From the IMG/VR virus record IMGVR_UViG_3300033149_007071, positions 1 through 23,764 of that record: a stretch of DNA of 23,764 nt; one strand, written 5' to 3'. The position numbers and the translations under genes are program-made. The notes below the pieces were generated by a model, which did no database searches, was not told where the DNA came from, and saw nothing but the letters and a program-made list of their open reading frames with translations. Source of the stretch: a virus. Positions 14,771 to 22,281 of this stretch are shown here, in pieces. Within the stretch, counting starts at the first letter, position 1; every line of letters starts with the position of its first letter.

Positions 14771-15823
14771 ATGGCCACCTACTACGCGGACGGAACGCTG
14801 GCGACGGGCAACAACGACGGCTCGTCGTGGGACGACGCCTGGCAGGGCGCGGCGGGGCTTCAGCAGCTCTGCGATACGCTCCAGGCCGGCGACGTCGGCT
14901 ACATCCGCAACACGTTCACCCTGACGGCGCCGATCGACATCGACCAGCACTCCGGCTCCGACGGCAGCCCCATCCGGGTGATCGGCTGCAACGCGGCGGG
15001 GGAGGTGGACGGCACGCAACCCGTGATCGACGGCGACGGTGCCGCCGCCAATTGCCTCGCGATTGCAGGCATGCACGATTGGATGTGGGAGAACGTCTGC
15101 TTTGAACACTCCACTTCACATGTAATCGCCGGTAACGAGGCCAGCGATGTATCGAGGTGGACGTTCAGGCGCTGCGGTATCGCATCGAGCGGCGGAGCGG
15201 GACTGTACAACGGCGGATCAAAGTACTTCGCCCACCTGATGCTGCACGAGTGCCTTGTCGCGTGGAACGACTCTTACGGCATCTACCGCGCGGGCCACGC
15301 CAGCCATGTGGTCGGCTGTACGGTCAAGGACAATGGCGACCACGGGATCTACGCCGGGGGCTACGGGCTGGTGGTTGCGGACTCCGTCGTACACAACAAC
15401 GGCGGCGAGGGACTTCACACCATCTCCTACGGCGTGTGTATTATCAATAGCGTCATCGACGGCAACACGAGCAATGGGGTCTATCTGCACAATTACGGTA
15501 CCGTGCGGCGGTGTCGAATCACGAACAACGGTGGCTATGGGATCGACATCGGCACCGCGAGCGTTATGGACCGCTGGAACTTCTTCTCCGGCAACAGCAG
15601 CGGGCCGGTCAACGGCTCGACCGCGTTCCCGAACGACAAGGGCGCCTCGACGCGGCTGACGAGCGGGACCGTGGGCTACGAGAACCGCTCGATCGACAGG
15701 TTCAACCTTCGCGTCGGGGCGGCGGGGTACGGGACGGAGATCGAGCTGTTCGGCGGAAATTACGCCCGCGCGCCTAGGGGCCTGCCGACGACGATTCTGC
15801 CCAGGATCGAGGACCAGGGATGA
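14771..15823 (+). CDS. Parallel beta-helix tailspike, pectate-lyase-like
   Basis: A 350-residue protein starting 'MATYYADGTLATGNNDGSSW', a start typical of tailspike and pectate-lyase-like proteins. The middle consists of regular coils with glycine turns and recurring N/D ladders ('DNGDHGIYAGGYGLVVADS', 'NNGGEGLHTISYGVCIINS', 'NTSNGVYLHNYGTVRRCRI'), the right-handed parallel beta-helix pattern. These proteins bind and often cleave surface polysaccharides of the host. Catalytic residues cannot be assigned. A 'ggag' lies shortly before the ATG at 14771. It is followed by an overlapping ATG (15820). Confidence 0.78.
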   Translation: MATYYADGTLATGNNDGSSWDDAWQGAAGLQQLCDTLQAGDVGYIRNTFTLTAPIDIDQHSGSDGSPIRVIGCNAAGEVDGTQPVIDGDGAAANCLAIAGMHDWMWENVCFEHSTSHVIAGNEASDVSRWTFRRCGIASSGGAGLYNGGSKYFAHLMLHECLVAWNDSYGIYRAGHASHVVGCTVKDNGDHGIYAGGYGLVVADSVVHNNGGEGLHTISYGVCIINSVIDGNTSNGVYLHNYGTVRRCRITNNGGYGIDIGTASVMDRWNFFSGNSSGPVNGSTAFPNDKGASTRLTSGTVGYENRSIDRFNLRVGAAGYGTEIELFGGNYARAPRGLPTTILPRIEDQG

Positions 15824-16371
15824 TGCACGTCAAACCGGGAGCAACGAACGTCAGCGCGTACTTTCTACTTCAGGACGCCGTGACCGGCGGGCCGTACACG
15901 ACGACCGGCGGAGAGACGAGCTTCAACCTCATCTACCAGCGCGACGGCGCCGCCCAGGTCTCCAACGACGTTACGGGAGCCCTCGGCAGCGCGACGGCGC
16001 CCCACACGGACAACAAGGTCTACCACTGCGGAGGCGGCCTCTGGCGGTGCGACTTCCCCGACGCGGCCTTCGCCGTTAATTCTGATCGCGTGACCCTGAT
16101 GGTCACCCACGACGACGGCGCGTTCCTTCCCGCGCTGCGCAGCGCCGAGCTGGCCGCCGGGGAGGCGGTCTTCGCCGCGGACATTGACTCCACCGGCGCG
16201 CCGACGAGCGCGGCCAAGGCGATCGAGGCCATTCTCGCCGTGGTCGCGGGAAACGCCTCCTTCACGGAATCCACGGGCGTCACATCCTTCAAGGGCCGGG
16301 ACGGCACCACGGAGATCGTCACCAACACGGTCGATGACGTGGGTGACAGATCGGGCTGCTCGATAAGCTGA
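15820..16371 (+). CDS. Beta-rich tail or fibre protein
   Basis: A 183-residue protein overlapping the tailspike end by four bases. Strands 'ATNVSAYFLLQDAVTGGPY' and 'TSFNLIYQRDGAAQVSND' followed by an aromatic patch 'VYHCGGGLWRCDFPDAAFA' suggest a single beta-sandwich module, and 'AAKAIEAILAVVAG' adds a helix. The C-terminus is polar and short. This kind of small protein often connects or decorates spike and fibre proteins. Function is not certain. An in-frame ATG at 15823 may be the true start. Confidence 0.5.
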   Translation: MMHVKPGATNVSAYFLLQDAVTGGPYTTTGGETSFNLIYQRDGAAQVSNDVTGALGSATAPHTDNKVYHCGGGLWRCDFPDAAFAVNSDRVTLMVTHDDGAFLPALRSAELAAGEAVFAADIDSTGAPTSAAKAIEAILAVVAGNASFTESTGVTSFKGRDGTTEIVTNTVDDVGDRSGCSIS

Positions 16372-16397
16372 TCGCTCGACCAGGAGGCTCTCGACAA

Positions 16398-17057
16398 GTG
16401 GCAAGGGTCTACCATCCATTCGGATACTGGCCGCTGAGGTACTTCCCCGGCTTCTACCTCCCGAACATCTCCCACGGCCATCGCGTCTACCGCGGAGTAG
16501 GGGGGCTGCCGAACGTCGATTGGGATACCCCTGTCGGGTTTGCTCAAGCCGACTCGACGACCATCGCCGTCACCGGCGCGGGGCACGCGGCCTCGACGCG
16601 GTACACGTACGCGGTCCGCCCCGTGGCCGGCAACGGCTGGCTGGAAACGCCGGACGTCTCCAACACCTGCGAGTTTGAGACGGACGGCTCCGGCGATTGG
16701 ATGGGCGCGCGGCCCGCCGCGGTGGAATGGCTTGACGCCGCGGTGGAAGCCGGCGGGGAGATCAAGCTCTCCTGGTCGTGGCGCAGGCCGTACGGCGCGG
16801 CCGTGCCGGAGGATTTCGCCCTCTACTGCGCAACCAGCCCACAAATCGCGCCCGGCAGCCCCCAGGCCACCGAGCCGTTTGTCTCGCAAGGCCTCTATTC
16901 GCACACGTTCTCCCTGGCGAACGGGCAGTCCTACTGGTTTGCCGTGACGGCCCGCGCCTCGGGCGTGGAATCGGATCTCTCGAGGATCATTGGTCCATAC
17001 GTCGCGGACGCTGCGGCGCCCGGCGCGCCGACCGCTTCTGTTTCCACCACGTTCTAG
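16398..17057 (+). CDS. Fibronectin type III-like tail protein
   Basis: A 219-residue protein from a GTG with 'aggagg' about 11 bases upstream. The start is an aromatic-rich segment ('YHPFGYWPLRYFPGFYLP'). Two Ig/fibronectin type III-like repeats follow: the first around 'RYTYAVRPVAGNGW', the second around 'GEIKLSWSWRRPY' to 'QSYWFAVTARASGVESD'. Such domains decorate tails and aid weak binding to cell surfaces. It stands just before the hub gene. No enzyme motif is seen. Confidence 0.6.
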   Translation: MARVYHPFGYWPLRYFPGFYLPNISHGHRVYRGVGGLPNVDWDTPVGFAQADSTTIAVTGAGHAASTRYTYAVRPVAGNGWLETPDVSNTCEFETDGSGDWMGARPAAVEWLDAAVEAGGEIKLSWSWRRPYGAAVPEDFALYCATSPQIAPGSPQATEPFVSQGLYSHTFSLANGQSYWFAVTARASGVESDLSRIIGPYVADAAAPGAPTASVSTTF

Positions 17058-17095
17058 CCAGGCCGCCTCGGTGCGGCCAGGAGACGGTGTACCTG

Positions 17096-19318
17096 ATGAC
17101 CAGGATCACTTGGGTTTCCGACTCGCGCGGAGCGGAGTACCGTGCTCCGGCATTCCGGGTCTACGTCTCGCGCGTGGTGGCCGCCCCCGAGGCGGAAGAG
17201 TCCAAGCCCGGCGGGTGGCTTGGGGAAGTCCGTGCGGCGTACTGGAAGCCGCTGCGGCTGAACTGGGGCGTCAACGGCAGGCCGAGTACGCTGACGCTTC
17301 GCCGCGTGCTGGGCGTGGGCGCGGGAAAGGCCTCAAGGACCAGGGCGGAAGACGAGTGCCTCGTTGCGGGGGACCGGGTCCGCCTCGTGGAGGTCCAGCG
17401 CGGTGGCTCCCAGGGGACGGCCCGGCGCGAGTGGTTCCGAGGCCACATCGCGCAGGAGAGGATTCTCGTTCAGGCCGATCCGGACGGCGAGACCGGCGAG
17501 GTCGTGGCCTATGGCCCGGAGATCCTGCTCCAGGGCAAGGCCGTTTCAGGTCAGTGGCACGCGGCCCCGGACGCGGACGAGAGCGTAATCAGTGGCACAT
17601 TCTCCCCGGAGCTGCTGAGACGGGAGAACACTTTTCGCAGTCACCTGCCGGTCGTATTCAATGAGGCGGGGCGCCCAAACGCCTCGCCCAGCCAGAGCGG
17701 CGGAAACGACGCACGGTGGCGCCTCGACAGCGGCTCCGAGGCCGAGAGCGCCGAAGGCAGGACCTTCGAGGCGGCCGGGCGTAGGGTCGCCGCGGCCGGG
17801 GCCACGTACGAGGCGACAACCTGGCGGGCGAGGGCGGCTGTCCAATCCCTGATCGAGATGGTCGACGACTACGAGATCATCTCGCCGGAGTCGGTGTCCC
17901 TGCTGCCGTCGGGACTGTCCGACCGAGCGATCGGCGAGGTCGACGTCGAGGGGATGAACCTGCTGGAAGCGCTTCGCGCCGTGCTCCTGCCGATCGGGTA
18001 TGGCTTTGCCCTTGAGCCCTGGGCCGACCAGGTCGGGCGGCACCAGTTGCGCGTCTTCGCGCTCCACGGGGCCGTTGAGGGCTCGCGGGTCCGCAAGCCG
18101 TACGTGGCCCCGATCTGCGGCGCGGCCGCCCGGATCACGGATCCCGCGGCGCAGCGAGCGGAGGTCCAGCGGATCGAGTTCGTCCGAGACAACCACAACG
18201 TCGCGAACGACGTAACGGTCGTCGGAGATCAGAAGCGCAAGCAGGTCACGCTGGTCTTTGCGTCGTCGGGATCGCAGTTGAAGCCGGCCTGGGACACCGA
18301 GGCACACGACCTGGCCGACTGGGCCACTGGCAACGTGGTGGACCCGATGCAGTGGCCCGTGCAGGGGCAAAGCGAACGGACGGTGGAGTACTTCGACGAG
18401 CGGTTCACGTACGGCGCAAAGGGGAACACGGATTATCGGCACGTCTTCAGGAGCTTCGCCTGGAACGAGGACGGCGCGTTCAACGAAGTGATCGGCCAGA
18501 TGGGCGATCTTCATGACTACGGCGTGGGGGCCGAGCAGAACTACGTTCGCAGGCCCCGGCCGGTCGGGCCGACATTCCTTCGCGACGACGCGACCGCGCA
18601 GGCGCGGAACCTCCCGAGCTTCGTCCAACTGGGGATCGAGGGCGACGAGGATTCCTGGATCCAGATCCCGGCGGTGATCTGGGCCGGCCGAGCCGGCTTC
18701 ACGATCCCGATCAACCCGCTGTGGCAGTGGTTTCCCTACACCAGCCAGTACGCCCGCCACGCCGCGGCCGGCGGGGAGACGCTCTTCGAGAAGCACGGCG
18801 GCGACAGTTACCTGACACTGCTTCACAACACGCTTCGCGGCGGCGGGAAGAAGCTCGTCCTGCGGCTGGTGGGCTCCATCGAGTGCGACGAGGCGGTGAC
18901 GGGTCGGGCCGGGCGGCGCGTGGGCAGCTCATGGCCCCTCACGGCCGCCAGGGTGATCCGGGCGGAGAATCGCTTCCGTCATCGAGACGTCCCCGGCGGC
19001 TCCGATCCGCTGTCTCTGGAGGCGAGCCGCCACGACACTCGGGACGATTCCGAGGACGCCGCGGACTTCGCCCGCGGCATCCGGGACGTGCTGGAAGACG
19101 AGGTCGGGCACGGGTCCATGACCCTGCGCCACCTGACGCGCGCCTACGCTCCGGGGGACGTGATTCCCGCCACGCGGGGCCGCGTCATCGACCTGACCGT
19201 CCGCGGCGGAGAGGCAGCCCACGGGCCGGTCGTCGTCGAGGTGGTCTGGAACTTCCAGGACGGCGCCAACAAGACGGAGCTGGTTCTGGACACGCCCTTG
19301 CTGAAGGTCACGCAATGA
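17096..19318 (+). CDS. Large tail hub or tip protein
   Basis: A 740-residue protein, the largest in the window. The first third contains 'RVYVSRVVAAPE', 'PLRLNWGVNGRPSTLTLRRV', 'GDRVRLVEVQRG' and 'GEVVAYGPEILLQGK', a series of beta strands like the gpD/gp27-type hub. The middle has 'VEGMNLLEALRAVLLPIGYG', a motif common in tail hub proteins. The end has 'SMTLRHLTRAYAPGDVI' and 'GRVIDLTVRGGEAAHGPVV', beta-rich again. It probably lies at the tail tip and holds the fibres and the spike. The ATG at 17096 follows a 'caggag' ribosome site. No lytic domain is seen. Assignment is from layout and position. Confidence 0.55.
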   Translation: MTRITWVSDSRGAEYRAPAFRVYVSRVVAAPEAEESKPGGWLGEVRAAYWKPLRLNWGVNGRPSTLTLRRVLGVGAGKASRTRAEDECLVAGDRVRLVEVQRGGSQGTARREWFRGHIAQERILVQADPDGETGEVVAYGPEILLQGKAVSGQWHAAPDADESVISGTFSPELLRRENTFRSHLPVVFNEAGRPNASPSQSGGNDARWRLDSGSEAESAEGRTFEAAGRRVAAAGATYEATTWRARAAVQSLIEMVDDYEIISPESVSLLPSGLSDRAIGEVDVEGMNLLEALRAVLLPIGYGFALEPWADQVGRHQLRVFALHGAVEGSRVRKPYVAPICGAAARITDPAAQRAEVQRIEFVRDNHNVANDVTVVGDQKRKQVTLVFASSGSQLKPAWDTEAHDLADWATGNVVDPMQWPVQGQSERTVEYFDERFTYGAKGNTDYRHVFRSFAWNEDGAFNEVIGQMGDLHDYGVGAEQNYVRRPRPVGPTFLRDDATAQARNLPSFVQLGIEGDEDSWIQIPAVIWAGRAGFTIPINPLWQWFPYTSQYARHAAAGGETLFEKHGGDSYLTLLHNTLRGGGKKLVLRLVGSIECDEAVTGRAGRRVGSSWPLTAARVIRAENRFRHRDVPGGSDPLSLEASRHDTRDDSEDAADFARGIRDVLEDEVGHGSMTLRHLTRAYAPGDVIPATRGRVIDLTVRGGEAAHGPVVVEVVWNFQDGANKTELVLDTPLLKVTQ

Positions 19319-20196
19319 ACCCGACCCAACGACAGTTGCTGCTCGCGCAGCGTCGTATGACGGCGGCGCTGGCGGCAGCCGAAGCGCCGGCCCTGCGGGA
19401 CGAGCCGCTGCGGCGGCCGGACGTCCTTCGCCGGGGCATCGCGAGGATCGACAGCAACGAGGGAGAAGCTGCGTACAAGGTCACCGAGCTGTGGTGGGAT
19501 CCCGACGGCCGGGAGTGGACTGCCGCCGCGGGCCCGCTGGGCCTCGAGCAGGCAGACGCCGTCGACTACACGCACAACGCGTGCGGAGAGGTCGGCGACG
19601 TCGTGCGCTTCTGGGAGCATCGCGGCCTGGATGGCCGGACGCAACTGCTCATCGACGTCACCGGGGGCCGGGCCGGCCTCCAGAAACTCTCCTCCTTCTG
19701 TGTCCACTATTCCGGCACGAACACGACCGCGGTGTTTCACAGCGTCCCGAACTGCAAGAACGCGCTGCTCGAAGTGGGCATTGACGTGCGAAGGTGTTCG
19801 GCACACGCGGGTCCTCCCGACCCCGACCACCCCGGCGACACGACGATGGGCGTCACGGGAGGGTTTATGGGCTTCGGCTGGTGCAACGCGCTGGCCACGT
19901 GGTCCGGTGGGGATTGGTGCAACCTGAAGTATCTGGCCCGGGCGGCAAACGGGGCGGTCGAGGGCGACGGCGCAAACGCGATCACGAGCTTTCACATCCA
20001 GTGCCGGGTCACCGCCGCCGGGAATCTGGATTTCCGAATCGAGAACGTCACCGGCGGCTGTGTCAGCGTCGTCGTCGCCGCGGCGATGCGGATTATGCCG
20101 TTCCCCGAGACGCCTCCCGGAACACTGGAACTCGGCAACTGCTGCTGCCACGATGACTACATGGACGACGAGTATCAATGGGGCGAGATCCCCTGA
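19315..20196 (+). CDS. Cysteine-rich tail protein of unknown function
   Basis: A 293-residue protein whose ATG overlaps the hub stop by four bases. The N-terminus is helical and Ala/Arg-rich ('LLLAQRRMTAALAAAEAPAL'). The middle is beta-rich, and the C-terminal half is rich in cysteines, ending with 'NCCCHDDYMDDEYQWGEIP'. The odd three-cysteine patch and acidic, aromatic end suggest a metal site or disulfide-linked surface. It is translated in line with the hub and is probably an accessory tip or fibre protein. I do not recognise the family. Confidence 0.5.
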   Translation: MNPTQRQLLLAQRRMTAALAAAEAPALRDEPLRRPDVLRRGIARIDSNEGEAAYKVTELWWDPDGREWTAAAGPLGLEQADAVDYTHNACGEVGDVVRFWEHRGLDGRTQLLIDVTGGRAGLQKLSSFCVHYSGTNTTAVFHSVPNCKNALLEVGIDVRRCSAHAGPPDPDHPGDTTMGVTGGFMGFGWCNALATWSGGDWCNLKYLARAANGAVEGDGANAITSFHIQCRVTAAGNLDFRIENVTGGCVSVVVAAAMRIMPFPETPPGTLELGNCCCHDDYMDDEYQWGEIP

Positions 20197-20813
20197 CAAC
20201 AAAGACGGAACTCGGAACCCGGAACCCGTTCAACGGCTGCCGGCACGGCGCCCTGCGAACCCGATACTTGGGGCTCGCGGGCGTTCAGCTCGCCGTGCTC
20301 GACGGCCACGGCATTAATGAGCACCTCGCGCGCTGGAGTCAGAGGTTCCCCCATCGTTGGCGAGTCGAGGGCTCGCCCAATCGCAAGGGAATCCCGGACG
20401 CCAAGAACGGGATCTTCCGCGCCTTTCGGGACAGGTGCGACCTGCCGTGGCTGCTCATGATGGACGACGACTGCGTCCCGCTGCCGGAAACGGAGGCTCT
20501 GCTGACCTGCCAGGCCCCCATCGCCGGCCCCCGCATCATCGGAACGACCGGAGAGGAAGCGCACGCGCACTGCCTCAGCGCTGCTTGCGTGAAGATCAGC
20601 CGCGAGGCGATCGAACGGATCCCCGAGCCGTGGTTCCGCTGGCCCGCTCGCGGAGGCTGCTCGTGCAGTTGGTTTTTCAACCGGGCGTACCAGGCCGGCT
20701 ATCGGCCTACCCACGCCGGCGTCATCGGCCACCGCTTCCCCGTGGTGGTCCTGCCGGGGAAAGACGGCCCGGTGTTCCGGTTCGATTCGGAGATCCGCAG
20801 TGCCCAGGTGTGA
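20178..20813 (+). CDS. GT-A-like glycosyltransferase
   Basis: A 211-residue protein that starts inside the end of the previous gene. The segment 'LPWLLMMDDDCVPLPETEAL' (DDD at about residues 96-98) is the DXD metal and nucleotide-sugar site of a GT-A fold, preceded by 'AKNGIFRAF' as in family 2-like enzymes that pick a sugar. The C-terminal 'GYRPTHAGVIGHRF' fits the catalytic half. It would add a sugar to an unknown acceptor, perhaps a fibre or capsid protein. It is short for the family, so it may be a minimal or partial enzyme. The start may be further downstream, as no strong ribosome site precedes 20178. Confidence 0.62.
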   Translation: MGRDPLTTKTELGTRNPFNGCRHGALRTRYLGLAGVQLAVLDGHGINEHLARWSQRFPHRWRVEGSPNRKGIPDAKNGIFRAFRDRCDLPWLLMMDDDCVPLPETEALLTCQAPIAGPRIIGTTGEEAHAHCLSAACVKISREAIERIPEPWFRWPARGGCSCSWFFNRAYQAGYRPTHAGVIGHRFPVVVLPGKDGPVFRFDSEIRSAQV

Positions 20814-21096
20814 CCCGAACGACGCCATCCCGCGCACGTGCTCAGATGCCTTTGGCCGGATCGCCGAGCGTCTGGCCCGCATCGAGGAAACCGGCAAGGC
20901 CATCCACGAACAGACGGTCAGGACGAACGGCCGCGTGACGGAGCTGTTCCGGCGAACGAACCGCCACGAGACGGATATCCGGCTGCTGCGGGCCCACGTG
21001 AGCGCCGCGGCGAAGGGCAGATCAACGTGGGGCAGACGAATCTGGCAGGTGGTCATCGGCCTGGCCCTGCTGCTGGCGGGCTACCTGCTGAGGTGA
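20800..21096 (+). CDS. XhlA-like small membrane protein
   Basis: A 98-residue protein from a GTG with 'ggag' just upstream, overlapping the previous gene by 14 bp. A coiled-coil or amphipathic segment ('AFGRIAERLARIEETGKAI', 'RVTELFRRTNRHETDIR') precedes a single C-terminal membrane segment ('IWQVVIGLALLLAGYLL', about 81-97). This order is that of XhlA-type haemolysin accessory proteins, which help a holin open the inner membrane. It lies directly before the holin gene. Confidence 0.62.
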   Translation: MPRCDPNDAIPRTCSDAFGRIAERLARIEETGKAIHEQTVRTNGRVTELFRRTNRHETDIRLLRAHVSAAAKGRSTWGRRIWQVVIGLALLLAGYLLR

Positions 21097-21118
21097 TGAA
21101 GCGCGTAGGAGACGACCC

Positions 21119-21322
21119 ATGAACCAGACGAGACCCGGGTACAAGACGACGGAGTTCTGGCTCAGCCTGCTGGCGACGCTGATCGGCCTTCTGATGGCCA
21201 GCGGCGCGCTGGATCAGCTCCCGGAAGACTCCTGGATCGCGAAGCTCATCGGCGGGGCCGTGGCCGTCCTGGCGGCGCTCGGCTACACGGCCGGCCGCGC
21301 CAAGGTCAAGAGCGGCCAATGA
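21119..21322 (+). CDS. Phage holin
   Basis: A 67-residue protein with the ribosome site 'aggag'. It begins with a polar 'GYKTTEFWLSLLATLIGLL' segment, has a second hydrophobic stretch ('AKLIGGAVAVLAALGYTAG') and a basic tail ('AKVKSGQ'). Two membrane segments of this kind, with an acidic turn ('PEDSW') between, are typical of small holins, which form holes in the inner membrane at the end of infection. Length is normal for the class. Its end overlaps the following gene by four bases. Confidence 0.75.
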   Translation: MNQTRPGYKTTEFWLSLLATLIGLLMASGALDQLPEDSWIAKLIGGAVAVLAALGYTAGRAKVKSGQ

Positions 21323-21510
21323 ACGGTCTGTGGGCGGCCCTCGCGCCCGTCGTGGAACTCATCCTGCGCGTCCTGCTGGACGTGCTTGTGGAGAACGCCA
21401 ATGCGCCGGATACGGCCGTGTCTGCTGGCCGCGACGCTGCTCGCGCTGAGCGCCTTCGCCGGCGGGTGCGGGCTCATAAGGAGCAGGACCGTTCTGATCC
21501 CGCCGGGTGA
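21319..21510 (+). CDS. Putative small inner spanin-like protein
   Basis: A 63-residue protein from an ATG overlapping the holin stop. Residues about 3-25 ('LWAALAPVVELILRVLLDVL') are hydrophobic but contain two charged residues, so it is either a membrane anchor or an amphipathic helix. The remainder is basic and helical ('RAERLRRRVRAHKEQDR'). The lipoprotein gene at 21401 begins inside it in another frame, as in nested Rz/Rz1 pairs. Inner spanins are usually longer (100 or more residues), so this may be truncated or different. Confidence 0.42.
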   Translation: MNGLWAALAPVVELILRVLLDVLVENANAPDTAVSAGRDAARAERLRRRVRAHKEQDRSDPAG

Positions 21511-21646
21511 GCCCGTCCAGCTCGCCGAACCCGTCAAGGCCCACGTCTATATCGACGTCGCCGGCAAACGCGAGAAAAGCGCGAACCGCATCACGCTCCC
21601 GGAAGGCTGGTGGTGCCTGCCCGATCCGGTCGCCGACGCTCCATAG
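21401..21646 (+). CDS. Outer spanin-like lipoprotein, ending inside a repeat
   Basis: An 81-residue protein nested in the previous gene in another frame, with 'ggag' eight bases upstream. It has a basic start, a hydrophobic signal segment and a possible lipidation cysteine at C23 ('AFAGGC', not an ideal lipobox). The rest ('VLIPPGEPVQLAEPVK', 'RITLPEGWWCLPDP') matches small phage lipoproteins that carry 'PxGxPVxL' and 'LPEGWY.LP' motifs near lysis genes. It would sit on the outer membrane inner leaflet and may work with the upstream protein as a spanin pair. Its last residues and stop come from the first repeat unit at 21630, so its natural end may have been replaced. Confidence 0.55.
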   Translation: MRRIRPCLLAATLLALSAFAGGCGLIRSRTVLIPPGEPVQLAEPVKAHVYIDVAGKREKSANRITLPEGWWCLPDPVADAP

Positions 21647-21810
21647 TCGCCGACGCTCCATAGCTATGGCGACGGAGCGTCGCCGACGCTCCATAGTCGC
21701 CGACGCTCCATAGTCGCCGACGCTCCATAGCTATGGCGACGGAGCGCTATGGCGACGGAGCGCTATGGCGACGGAGCGCTATGGCGACGGAGCGCCATGG
21801 CGACGGAGCG
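21630..21810. repeat. First cluster of 16/17-bp CCATAG/CTATGG units
   Basis: Two short units fill this stretch without gaps. Unit A is 'tcgccgacgctccatag' (17 bp) and unit B is 'ctatggcgacggagcg' (16 bp). The order is A A B A A A B B B B and one variant B (starting 'ccatgg'), from 21630 to 21810. Where A meets B, a perfect 12-bp palindrome 'ccatagctatgg' arises. Apart from one final variant, all copies are identical, so the array is young. It overlaps the end of the lipoprotein gene at 21401, and A supplies its stop codon. No spacers are present, so it is not a CRISPR array. Confidence 0.9.
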
Positions 21811-21861
21811 GGCGATGACCGGCCGTGAGCGCCGATGGGGGGAGACTGGACACTTGGTACG

Positions 21862-22281
21862 ATGAGACAGCATCGCGGCGGCTTGTCCGGGCTCGCCATA
21901 TTGCTTGCCGTTTTGTCGGCCCTCTTGGCCGGCTGCGCGCCCGAAGGCCCGGGGCATCTCATCGTCTACGCCCCGGCCGGAAGCATCATCGCCGCGGCGC
22001 CCCCCGCCGGGCTGCTTGTGAAGCTCCCCGACGGGTCGCCGACGCTCGATAGCTATGGCGACGGAGCGCCGCCGACGCTCGATAGCTATGGCGACGGAGC
22101 GCCGCCGACGCTCCATAGCTATGGCGACGGAGCGCCGCCGACGCTCCATAGCTATGGCGACGGAGCGCCGCCGACGCTCCATAGCTATGGCGACGCGATA
22201 GCTATGGCGACGGAGCGCCGCCGACGCTCGATAGCTATGGCGACGGAGCGACGATGCGCCCCGCGGACTTCCTTCAGATAG
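21862..22281 (+). CDS. Lipoprotein with 11-residue repeats, frame broken by deletion
   Basis: A 139-residue reading frame. A basic start and hydrophobic segment precede an ideal lipobox LLAGC (C25), so it should be exported and lipid-anchored. Residues 60-103 are four copies of an 11-residue unit, PTLDSYGDGAP or PTLHSYGDGAP, followed by a partial fifth copy (104-111). Then a 16-bp deletion in the repeat shifts the frame, and the last 28 residues, Arg-rich and ending at 22281, look like a wrong frame. The part after the array is plausible in another frame (see 22254-22433). No strong ribosome site precedes the ATG at 21862; an in-frame ATG at 21835 is an alternative. Without the repeat it may resemble the preceding lipoprotein in size and role. 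Confidence 0.55.
   Translation: MRQHRGGLSGLAILLAVLSALLAGCAPEGPGHLIVYAPAGSIIAAAPPAGLLVKLPDGSPTLDSYGDGAPPTLDSYGDGAPPTLHSYGDGAPPTLHSYGDGAPPTLHSYGDAIAMATERRRRSIAMATERRCAPRTSFR
22036..22250. repeat. Second cluster: 33-bp A+B units, in frame in a lipoprotein
   Basis: Here A-type units (with 'ctcgatag' or 'ctccatag' ends) and B units alternate strictly, giving a 33-bp period with copies starting at 22036, 22069, 22102, 22135 and 22168. A shorter piece at 22185-22201 ('ctatggcgacg' joined to 'cgatag') replaces a full pair, then a B unit (22202-22217), an A unit (22218-22234) and a final B unit (22235-22250). The 33-bp period is divisible by three, so it reads through as an 11-residue repeat. The short piece equals a loss of 16 bp, which breaks the frame. 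The units are the same as in the first cluster 225 bp upstream. Confidence 0.9.

Noticed and set aside
16778-17095. Upstream extension of the hub frame
   Set aside because: This part overlaps the fibronectin-like gene in another frame and is Arg-rich. The hub starts at 17096 after 'caggag'.
21630-22250. CRISPR array
   Set aside because: Units abut one another with no variable spacers, and no cas gene is present.
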